DNA of 10,875 nt, from assembly GCA_027314825.1 (NCBI GenBank), contig DAHVAB010000051.1:1-10875 (forward strand), in the 5' to 3' direction. A program made the translations under genes and the position numbers. How positions within the stretch are numbered: position 1 is the stretch's first letter; each line of letters starts with the position of its first letter. The notes below the pieces were generated by a model. It worked only from the letters and a program-made list of their open reading frames with translations, was not told where the DNA came from and made no database searches. The stretch comes from Solirubrobacterales bacterium. Its GTDB lineage: Bacteria; Actinomycetota; Thermoleophilia; Solirubrobacterales; Solirubrobacteraceae. This document shows positions 5,239-10,875 of this stretch, in pieces.

Positions 5239-6144
5239 ATGGGCTCATTCCAGTTCAGGGGACACCACACGATCGCCTACACCGAGTACGGCGGCGGCCC
5301 GGCCGAGCTGACCGGCGAGGGGCGGCGCGGTCGCACCGCGCGCTCCGCGAAGGCAGCCGGCCGGCCGGTGATCCTCGTCCACGGCCTGCTGCTCTCCCAG
5401 GAGATGGACAAGCCGTTGGCCGAAGACCTCGCCGCCCGCGGCAACCGGGTCATCACCGTCGATCTGCTCGGCCACGGCGCCTCCGATCGCCCGCGCGACA
5501 TGTGGCTCTACTCGATGAAGGCGTTCGCCCAGCAGGTGCTCGCCCTGATGGACCACCTCGACATCGAGGAGGCGGTCGTGATGGGCACCTCGCTCGGCGC
5601 GAACACCGCGCTGGAGATCGCCTCCGCGGCGCCGCAGCGGCTGCGGGCGATGATCGTGGAGATGCCCGTGCTCGACAACGCGCTGCTCGCAAGCGCGGTC
5701 ACCTTCACCCCGATCCTGCTCGCGCTCACCTTCGGCGAGCCGGTCATGCGGCTCGTTCAGCTGGGCGCGAAGGCGCTGCCGCGGCGGCTGCTGCCCCACT
5801 ATGTCAACGTGCTGGTCGACCTTGTCCGCCAGGACCCGGGCCCGGGCGCCGCAGTCCTGCAGGGCATCTTCTTCGGGCGGATCGCGCCGCACCGCAGCGA
5901 GCGGCGCACGTTCACCACGCCGGCGCTCGTGATCGGCCACCGCCGCGACCCGGTCCACCCCTTCTCCGACGCCGGCATGCTCTGCGAAGAGCTCACCGAC
6001 TCGCGGCTGGTGCAGGCCGACTCGATCGTCGAGCTGCGCCTGAAGCCGGAGCGGCTGACCGCCGAGATCGCCTCCTTCCTCGACGAGGTGTGGGCGCGGC
6101 CGGCCGCTACCCGGACTTCGGCTCGTAGATCTCGATCTCGCTGA
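5239..6144 (+). CDS. Alpha/beta-fold hydrolase
   Basis: A 301-residue protein with the core α/β-hydrolase order. V-I-L-V-H-G (44-49) supplies the oxyanion loop and D-L-L-G-H-G-A-S-D-R-P (75-85) the usual second loop. G-T-S-L-G (116-120) is the nucleophile elbow with Ser118. G-H-R-R-D-P-V-H-P-F (233-242) holds the acid Asp237. The catalytic histidine expected about 25-30 residues after the acid is not there: that stretch reads A-D-S-I-V-E-L-R-L-K-P-E-R-L. The only later His is H240, right next to the acid. Either the family uses another residue or the protein is not a classical hydrolase. The insert at 21-42 is short and Arg/Gly-rich. The substrate is not predictable. The last 13 codons overlap the convergent zinc-ribbon gene by 38 bases, and the final residues (T-R-T-S-A-R-R-S-R-S-R) look like unselected tail. 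Confidence 0.85.
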   Translation: MGSFQFRGHHTIAYTEYGGGPAELTGEGRRGRTARSAKAAGRPVILVHGLLLSQEMDKPLAEDLAARGNRVITVDLLGHGASDRPRDMWLYSMKAFAQQVLALMDHLDIEEAVVMGTSLGANTALEIASAAPQRLRAMIVEMPVLDNALLASAVTFTPILLALTFGEPVMRLVQLGAKALPRRLLPHYVNVLVDLVRQDPGPGAAVLQGIFFGRIAPHRSERRTFTTPALVIGHRRDPVHPFSDAGMLCEELTDSRLVQADSIVELRLKPERLTAEIASFLDEVWARPAATRTSARRSRSR

Positions 6145-7567
6145 TCGCGACTTCGCGGCCCGGTTCCGTGGCGGCCCCCGTGCCGGTGCCCGTGCCTGAG
6201 CCATTGCCGGCACCCGCGCCGGTGCCCGAGCCCGTGCTCGTCGTCTCCGTGCTGGACGTGCTCGTCGTGGTGGTGAGCGAGTAGCTGCTGCTCGTGGTGG
6301 TGCTCGCGCTGAGCGTCGCGGCCGGCTGGCCGGTGGCAGCGCTCGCCCCGCTCGCCCCGCTCGCACCCGTGGCGCCGCTGCTCTTCGTGCTGCCCGAGCC
6401 GCTCGCGCCGGACTTGCTGGTCGTGGCCGCCGTCGGCTGCTTGACGATCCAGACCAGGATCTGGCGAAATGCGCTCTGCGAGTGCTTCAGGTAGATCGCC
6501 GAGGTGCGTTTGGAGACGGTGTGCACGCCGGTCAGCTTCACCCAGCCCTTCGCCTTCAGCTTCCCCGGCGGGTGGTGGAGCCGGGTGCCGTAGACCTGCA
6601 CCTTCATCCCCGGCGTCGCGGTGATCAGCTCGAGCTTCGCGACTTTCAGCGTCACGCGCAGGTCGACCGCTATGCCGACGTTCACGTCGGGCTGCCCTTC
6701 CGGTCGCGGCCTCACCTTCCAGGCCGTCGCGACTTCGCCGTCGATCGCGAGGCTCGGATCGCCGAGCAGCTCCCGCGGGTAATGGTCCGGGTTGTAGATA
6801 TGGGCGGCGTTCGTGTCGAGCAGGAGCGGCGCCTTCCTGGCGGGGACCGCGTACTTCGGAGGCTTTTCCGGCTTGCCGCCGGCTTCGCCCTTGCCTTCGC
6901 CGCCGCCTTCCGGTTCGCCGCTCACCCCGGATGGGCCGCCTTCCCCGCCGGTGGCGCCTTCGCCCTTCCCGGCGCCGGTGCCCGGGTGCCCGCCGCTCTT
7001 GCCCGTGGCGCCCGTGCCGGCGCCGCCGCCTTTCTTGGCGCCCTTGACGAGGCCGCCTTCCTTGGCGCCCTTGCCGCTCCCGCCGACCCCCTGTTCGCCG
7101 GCCTGCCCGAACGGGGTGACGCCTTCGCCGCCCGCGCTCGGCGGCGGCGTGGCCGCTTTGCCGGGGATCTGCGGCGGCTGGACCGGGGTGCCCGGAAGCG
7201 GCGGAGCGCTCGTTCCCGCCGAGCCGGTCGTCCCCGTGGACCCGGTGGCTCCGGTGCTGCCCGCAGGCGGCGTCGCCGGCGTGCCGGCCGGCGGCGGCAC
7301 GGTCGTGGCTGGGGCGCCCGCCGGCGGGGTCTGTGCGACCGCGGCCGGGCTCGCCGGCGGCGGAGCGCTCAGCGCGGCGTAGGCGGCCGCCGCGGCGCCG
7401 AGGCAGAGCACGATGCTGGAGCCGGCCACGGCCGCGGCCGAGCGCCAGCCGGGACCGGTCCGGTCCGGCCGTGGGGCGCCCTGGCCGCACTGCAGGCACC
7501 AGTCCTGGCCATCCTGCATCTCCGTGGCGCACTTGGAGCAGGTCCGCGGGCCGCTCATCGCTCCCAT
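6107..7567 (-). CDS. Zinc-ribbon, single-helix, discoidin-like protein with low-complexity linkers
   Basis: The 486-residue product has five parts. (1) A zinc ribbon, C10-x2-C13-x10-C24-x2-C27. (2) One membrane helix at about 46-66. (3) A Pro/Ala, then Gly/Lys/Glu-rich linker at 67-245. (4) A discoidin (F5/8 type C)-like β-domain at 249-378, with L-A-I-D-G-E-V-A-T-A-W-K-V and a late strand F-R-Q-I-L-V-W-I. (5) About 90 residues of Ser/Thr/Gly/Ala, followed by the last strand V-A-I-S-E-I-E-I-Y-E (473-482). The likely topology is a cytoplasmic ribbon and an external sugar- or surface-binding domain on a long stalk, as in several actinobacterial envelope proteins. The start is ATG 7567 or ATG 7558; GGGAG lies just before the latter. 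It sits 120 bases downstream of the ATP-grasp gene on the same strand, so it could be read from the polysaccharide operon. No enzyme motif is present. Confidence 0.82.
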   Translation of the reverse strand: MGAMSGPRTCSKCATEMQDGQDWCLQCGQGAPRPDRTGPGWRSAAAVAGSSIVLCLGAAAAAYAALSAPPPASPAAVAQTPPAGAPATTVPPPAGTPATPPAGSTGATGSTGTTGSAGTSAPPLPGTPVQPPQIPGKAATPPPSAGGEGVTPFGQAGEQGVGGSGKGAKEGGLVKGAKKGGGAGTGATGKSGGHPGTGAGKGEGATGGEGGPSGVSGEPEGGGEGKGEAGGKPEKPPKYAVPARKAPLLLDTNAAHIYNPDHYPRELLGDPSLAIDGEVATAWKVRPRPEGQPDVNVGIAVDLRVTLKVAKLELITATPGMKVQVYGTRLHHPPGKLKAKGWVKLTGVHTVSKRTSAIYLKHSQSAFRQILVWIVKQPTAATTSKSGASGSGSTKSSGATGASGASGASAATGQPAATLSASTTTSSSYSLTTTTSTSSTETTSTGSGTGAGAGNGSGTGTGTGAATEPGREVAISEIEIYEPKSG

Positions 7568-7594
7568 TGTTGCATCTGGCTGCGCTGCGCCGGC

Positions 7595-7715
7595 GCGCTC
7601 AGCGGCGCTCGTCCGGCGCGCGGCCTGGCGAGGCGTCCGCGCTCAATGGCGCTCGGGCGGCGCGGGGCCTGGCGGAGGCGTCCGCGCTCAACGACGCTCG
7701 GGCGGATCGCCCGGC
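7595..7715. repeat. Tandem ~45-bp repeat, about 2.7 copies
   Basis: Copy 1 (7595-7638, 44 bases) and copy 2 (7639-7683, 45 bases) differ at five positions and one gap. A third, partial copy begins at 7684 with GCGCTCAACGACGCTCGGGC. The third copy contains the last codons and the stop of the ATP-grasp gene, so copies 1 and 2 look like duplicated 3' ends of that gene. They fill most of the gap before the zinc-ribbon gene. Confidence 0.75.
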
Positions 7716-8716
7716 ACGATCTCCCGCCCGGTCGGGCGCATCTGCTCGTCGAGCTCCAGCTGCCAGTAGTAGCGGGTGAACGGGTGTCCGGGCGTGAAGC
7801 GGCCGACGTGCGGCTCGATCGGCTCGCCGGCCGCCATTTGCACGATCAGCTCCGGGTAGCTCATGCCGGGATCGGTGGCGTAGGCGGGGCCGGGGAAGGC
7901 GCCGCCGAAGCGGGTGTTGACGTCGGTGATCGCGAGCCCCAGCTCCGGGTCGCGGAAGACCTGGATCGTGGCCGGGCCGCGGACGCGCAGGGAGTCCATC
8001 ACCCGCGCGCCAAGCTCGATCAGCTCGCGATCGTCGATCACGCAGCCCTTGATCGACTCTCCCCCGCGGGACTCCAGCATCGTGCGGGGGATCGCGTTCA
8101 GGCAGCGGCCGTCCATGTCGCCGAGGCAGTCGATCGAGAGCTCGGGGCCCTGCATCGCCCGCTGGACCATCACTGGCTCCTCGATGTAGGAGACGAAGAA
8201 CTCCGCCTCCGCCCGGGTGCGGGCGAGGTGGATGGAGCGGGCGCCGGAGCCTCGGCGGGGCTTGACCATCACCGGGTAGTGAAGCGCCGAGAGGTCGGCG
8301 GCGGGGAGGACGGTCGGCGGGCTCGGCAGCCCGAGGCGGGTGAGCAGCAGGTGGGCCTCGTACTTGTCGTAAGTGGCGCGGGCCACCTCCGAGGAGGGCA
8401 CGAGCGATGGGAGGCCGCGCTGCTCTCGCGCCAGCGCGAGCAGCTCGATGTCGAGGTCGGTCAGCGGCAGGATCGCGCCGACCCGCTCCCGCTCGCAGAG
8501 CTCCTCCAGGAAGGGCACGTATGCGGGGTCCGCGATCGGGGGCGGGGCGAGGCGGACGTGCGCCGCGTACAGGGCGGGGGCGAGCGGGCTCGGGTCGGCA
8601 GCCACCGTCCTGGCCAGCGCGGCGAAGCAGGAGACGATGTCGTAGCGCTTGCCGACGCCGGTCAGCAGGATCGCCGGCGGCTCGCCGTCCGCGTCGATGA
8701 GGTCCGCTTCGCTCAT
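7688..8716 (-). CDS. ATP-grasp ligase of the carbamoyl-phosphate-synthase-like type
   Basis: A 342-residue ATP-grasp enzyme. Residues 15-60 form a pre-ATP-grasp Rossmann-like domain (I-L-L-T-G-V-G-K-R-Y-D). P-L-T-D-L-D follows at 84-89. The ATP lid is Y-P-V-M-V-K-P-R-R-G-S-G-A-R-S-I (147-162). V-M-V-Q-R-A-M-Q-G-P-E-L-S-I-D lies at 182-196. The metal site I-T-D-V-N-T-R-F-G-G (263-272) stands for the usual E-x-N-P-R. Enzymes of this group activate a carboxylate as acyl phosphate and join it to an amine; stand-alone forms of this size often lie in capsule and O-antigen clusters. The substrate is not readable. The ATG at 8716 shares bases with the stop of the sugar-transferase gene (ATGA), so it is translationally coupled as third gene of the operon. 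Its C-terminus (P-G-D-P-P-E-R-R) falls in the tandem repeat. Confidence 0.88.
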   Translation of the reverse strand: MSEADLIDADGEPPAILLTGVGKRYDIVSCFAALARTVAADPSPLAPALYAAHVRLAPPPIADPAYVPFLEELCERERVGAILPLTDLDIELLALAREQRGLPSLVPSSEVARATYDKYEAHLLLTRLGLPSPPTVLPAADLSALHYPVMVKPRRGSGARSIHLARTRAEAEFFVSYIEEPVMVQRAMQGPELSIDCLGDMDGRCLNAIPRTMLESRGGESIKGCVIDDRELIELGARVMDSLRVRGPATIQVFRDPELGLAITDVNTRFGGAFPGPAYATDPGMSYPELIVQMAAGEPIEPHVGRFTPGHPFTRYYWQLELDEQMRPTGREIVPGDPPERR

Positions 8717-9297
8717 GTCCACCCTCCCGTCTGTCCCTTGTAGAGGCCGTGGCCGAAGAGCACCAGCCCGACGGTGCGCCGTGCGATCTCCAGATCCAGG
8801 GCGGCCGAGCGGTGCTCGATGTAGTGCAGGTCGAGCTCGATCCGCTGCTCCCACGGCAGGGCGGCCCGGCCGTTGACCTGCGCCCAGCCGGTGATGCCCG
8901 GCTTGACCTCCAGGCGGCGTCGCTGACGGGGGGTGTAGGAGGCGACCTGGACGGGGATCGTGGGGCGAGGCCCGATCAGCGACATCTCCCCGCGCAGGAC
9001 GTTGACGAGGTTCGGCAGCTCGTCCAGGGAGGTGCGGCGCAGCAGCGCGCCGACCCTGGTTATGCGAGAGTCCCCCTCGTTGACGGCCAGGCCCGGCCCG
9101 AGCCGCTCGGCACCGTCGACCATCGTGCGCAGCTTCAACAGGTCGAAGGCCCGCCCGTCGCGGCCGATCCGCCGCTGGCGGTAGATCGCCGGCCCGCGGG
9201 ACTCCAGCCGGATCGCGACCATCGCACAGAGCAGCAGCGGGCTGGTGAGGGCGAGCATGGCGGCCGAGACGGCGATGTCGATCATGCGGCGGATCAT
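8713..9297 (-). CDS. Short-form bacterial sugar transferase (polyprenyl-phosphate phosphoglycosyl transferase)
   Basis: At 194 residues this is the minimal, PglC-like form. A single N-terminal hydrophobic segment (about 6-30, with S-P and L-L-L kink residues) would lie as a re-entrant membrane helix. The catalytic domain follows: G-P-A-I-Y-R-Q-R-R-I-G at 35-45, F-D-L-L-K-L-R-T-M at 51-59, the catalytic Asp-Glu pair D92-E93 in T-S-L-D-E-L-P-N, S-L-I-G-P-R-P at 106-112 and K-P-G-I-T-G-W-A-Q-V-N-G-R at 132-144. The family transfers a sugar phosphate from UDP-sugar to undecaprenyl phosphate, the first step in exopolysaccharide or glycan repeat-unit assembly. The long N-terminal four-helix domain of WcaJ-like enzymes is absent. 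Its start overlaps the GT2 stop by four bases (ATGA) and its stop overlaps the ATP-grasp start in the same way. Confidence 0.93.
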   Translation of the reverse strand: MIRRMIDIAVSAAMLALTSPLLLCAMVAIRLESRGPAIYRQRRIGRDGRAFDLLKLRTMVDGAERLGPGLAVNEGDSRITRVGALLRRTSLDELPNLVNVLRGEMSLIGPRPTIPVQVASYTPRQRRRLEVKPGITGWAQVNGRAALPWEQRIELDLHYIEHRSAALDLEIARRTVGLVLFGHGLYKGQTGGWT

Positions 9298-10496
9298 CTT
9301 GTCCCCTCCGCCGCATCCCAGGTGGCCGTGACGCCGTCGCGCAGCCAGTCGAAGAGCCCGCGGGCGAGCGCCGCGGTCGTTGAGACGTAGTAGCGGGCCA
9401 GCAGCGCCAGGCGGACCGGGAGCGCGAGCCCGAGCGCGGCCAGGCCGAGGAGGGCGAGCTGGATCGCGAGCGTGGCGAGGTAGAGGGGGCCGGCGCCGAG
9501 GGCGACCGCGGCGAGGTTGGCGGCCAGCGCCGCGGCATGCAGGAAGGGGGTGCAGTAGCGCAGCAGCCGGTGGGAGAGGATCATCAGGCAGTAGCCGGGG
9601 GTGTAGCCGCGCGGGGAGAGCATCCCGCCGCGCAGCACGATCGCCCACGTGTGGGCCATCATCCGCCGCTTGCGCGCGCTCTCCCCGGCGATCGAGGGAA
9701 CCATCTTCTCCGATGCGAGCGCATCCGGGACGTAGACGGCGCGCAGGCCGCGCTTGACCATGTTGAAGGGCAGCGAGAGGTCGTGGCCCATCACCGGGTC
9801 GACGGTCACGTACGAGCTGCGGCGGGTCGCGTAGATCGCGCCGTTGCCGGCGGTGATCGAGGAGAGGCGCGACTCCAGCCCGCGCAGCGCCATCTCGTAG
9901 CGCCAGTAGACGCCCTCCTGGTTCGAGGCTCCGCGACCGGAGGCGGCCTGATGGAAGCGGACCTGCCCGCAGGCGTAGCCGACGCGCGGGTCCTCGAACG
10001 CGGCGGCCAGGCGTCTGAGCGCGTCGGGCTGCCACAGCGAGTTCGCGTCGGAGAAGGCGACGATCTCGGCGGTGGAGCGCGCGACCGCCGCATCCTGGGC
10101 GCGGATCTTGCCGCCGCGCGCCAGCTCCAGCACCTGCTCGGCGCCGGCCCGCCGCGCGGCCTGCGCGGTCTCGTCGGTGCAGCCGTCGCAGGCGACGATC
10201 ACCTCCAGCAGCGAGTGGGGGTACTCCAGCGCGAGCGCGTTCGCGACCTTGGACGCGATCACCGCCTCCTCGTCGTGGGCCGCGACGATCAGCGAGACCG
10301 ACGGTGGTCGTCTGGGTGAGGCTGCGCCCCCTCCGGGGCGCAGTGCGCGGGTCGCGTGGTGGCGCGGGCTCGCCCGCCGGCGGCCAAGCGCGTCGAGCGC
10401 CTTCGCCGCCAGCCACAGCGCGAGCGCGTATCCCGCCTGCGTCCAGACGATCAGGCCGGCTGTGGCCCAGAAGAGGATCTCCATCGCAGTGCGCAT
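9294..10496 (-). CDS. Membrane-bound GT2-family glycosyltransferase
   Basis: The 400-residue protein has an N-terminal helix (about 7-32), a variable Arg/Pro/Gly linker (36-65) and a GT-A domain. The domain has V-S-L-I-V-A-A-H-D-E-E (67-77), A-C-D-G-C-T-D-E-T (102-110), the DXD-position F-S-D-A-N-S (148-153), M-G-H-D-L-S-L-P (236-243, the catalytic-base position) and R-K-R-R-M (275-279) in place of the Q/RxxRW motif. Two or three C-terminal hydrophobic stretches follow (about 318-370). This is the layout of processive or membrane-anchored GT2 enzymes such as those of poly-N-acetylglucosamine or cellulose type. At 400 residues it is on the short side and may simply add one sugar to a lipid-linked chain. 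The start is ATG 10496 or ATG 10484; nothing in the sequence decides. First visible gene of the coupled run with the sugar transferase and the ATP-grasp enzyme. Confidence 0.88.
   Translation of the reverse strand: MRTAMEILFWATAGLIVWTQAGYALALWLAAKALDALGRRRASPRHHATRALRPGGGAASPRRPPSVSLIVAAHDEEAVIASKVANALALEYPHSLLEVIVACDGCTDETAQAARRAGAEQVLELARGGKIRAQDAAVARSTAEIVAFSDANSLWQPDALRRLAAAFEDPRVGYACGQVRFHQAASGRGASNQEGVYWRYEMALRGLESRLSSITAGNGAIYATRRSSYVTVDPVMGHDLSLPFNMVKRGLRAVYVPDALASEKMVPSIAGESARKRRMMAHTWAIVLRGGMLSPRGYTPGYCLMILSHRLLRYCTPFLHAAALAANLAAVALGAGPLYLATLAIQLALLGLAALGLALPVRLALLARYYVSTTAALARGLFDWLRDGVTATWDAAEGTR
10322..10343. repeat. Perfect 9-bp hairpin inside the GT2 linker region
   Basis: CTGCGCCCC and GGGGCGCAG pair perfectly around a CTCC loop. 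The site encodes part of the variable linker (around residues 52-58) between the first helix and the catalytic domain. It may be a small palindromic insertion that the protein tolerates, or a chance product of GC-rich Pro/Gly/Ala codons. Confidence 0.45.
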
Positions 10497-10571
10497 CGCA
10501 CGCGCATTCTCACCGAGAGCGTGCCCGCTCGCTGCCGCGGCGCAGACGGCGCGCCCGCGAGGGCGGCGCGG

Positions 10572-10875
10572 TCATCGAAGGAGACGCTCGTAGAGGTCGA
10601 TGTGCCGTGCGGCGATGCTCTGCCAGGAGTGCTCGCCGCCGGGGGCGGCCAGGGCGCGGGCGGCGCCCGCCATCCGCTCGCGGCGGGCCGGGTCTGCGAG
10701 CAGCGTGCGCAGGGCGCCCGCGAGGGCGGCGGTGTCGCCTGCCGGGACGGTGTGCGCGGCGCCGGTGCTGGCGATCTCCGGGAAGCCGCCGACGTCTGAG
10801 AGCAGCAGGGGGGCTCCGAAGGCAAGCGCGGTGAACAGGACGCCGGACTGGTCGGCCTCGCGGTAGGGGAGGACG
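10572..10875 (-). CDS. GT4-family glycosyltransferase, C-terminal 100 residues only
   Basis: The gene enters from the right edge; the visible part is the end of a GT-B fold. It opens V-L-P-Y-R-E-A-D-Q-S-G-V-L, the conserved donor-binding loop of GT4 enzymes whose Glu and S-G residues hold the nucleotide sugar. A-L-A-F-G-A-P-L-L-L-S-D-V-G-G-F-P-E follows, then the closing helices with L-L-A-D-P-A-R-R-E-R-M and the final S-W-Q-S-I-A-A-R-H-I-D-L-Y-E-R-L-L-R. The family uses retaining chemistry to add sugars such as mannose, glucose or GlcNAc; which one is not readable. Its stop lies 75 bases upstream of the GT2 start at 10496 on the same strand, so both probably belong to one polysaccharide cluster. 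That gap holds no convincing terminator. Confidence 0.88.
   Translation of the reverse strand, partial: VLPYREADQSGVLFTALAFGAPLLLSDVGGFPEIASTGAAHTVPAGDTAALAGALRTLLADPARRERMAGAARALAAPGGEHSWQSIAARHIDLYERLLR

Noticed and set aside
4620..5270. N-terminal extension of the GT2 gene at 3660-4619.
   Set aside because: The extension is low complexity, runs antisense to the membrane-protein gene, and the family start plus a -10 box support ATG 4619.
6482..8743. A 753-codon plus-strand open frame.
   Set aside because: It lies antisense to the zinc-ribbon and ATP-grasp genes, and its text is Arg/Gly/Ala noise with no domain.
8717..9538. Upstream extension of the ATP-grasp reading frame.
   Set aside because: It overlaps the sugar-transferase gene in another frame. 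The ATGA junction and the family's usual N-terminus support ATG 8716.
9298..10416. Upstream extension of the sugar-transferase reading frame, which would give a 567-residue protein.
   Set aside because: The added part is an out-of-frame reading of the GT2 gene; the true start is the ATG at 9297 overlapping the GT2 stop.

Overview
The base composition is very high in G+C (roughly 70% by eye). Gene content and protein style suggest a high-GC actinobacterium, most probably of the class Thermoleophilia (order Solirubrobacterales). The pointers are a Uma2-type nuclease next to an AbrB-like protein, a secreted family of the 'ASFTPDRLGASTTIGFGF' type that I associate with this class, and several short TANNNT boxes placed exactly where leaderless actinobacterial promoters sit. 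The taxonomic call is an inference from these protein styles and was not searched.

Layout. 1-1103: a Uma2-family nuclease gene runs off the left edge on the minus strand. A divergent AbrB-domain ORF follows on the plus strand, then a perfect 19-bp inverted repeat and a good -35/-10 promoter. 1104-2075 (+): secreted protein with four cysteines and an Arg-rich tail. It meets head-on, with no intergenic base, a 2076-3557 (-) gene for a Fic protein that carries an AbiEi-like winged-helix N-terminus and a class II self-inhibition motif. 3660-4619 (-): WbbL-like GT2 glycosyltransferase. 4785-5150 (+): small two-helix membrane protein. 5239-6144 (+): alpha/beta hydrolase, whose tail overlaps the convergent 6107-7567 (-) gene for a zinc-ribbon / one-helix / low-complexity / discoidin-like protein. 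7568-7687: tandem copies of a ~45-bp unit that also forms the 3' end of the next gene. 7688-10496 (-): a translationally coupled run of membrane GT2, short bacterial sugar transferase (phosphoglycosyl transferase) and ATP-grasp enzyme. A GT4 glycosyltransferase (stop at 10572) runs off the right edge on the same strand.

How the genes work together. The right third is the 3' part of a surface-polysaccharide cluster. The sugar transferase would load the first sugar phosphate on a lipid carrier, the GT2 and GT4 enzymes would extend it, and the ATP-grasp enzyme could add an amino acid or other amide-forming group. The GT2 at 3660-4619 may serve the same surface chemistry but stands alone. The Fic gene looks like a self-contained toxin/antitoxin-like switch. 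No tRNA, rRNA, CRISPR array, insertion sequence or phage gene was seen.
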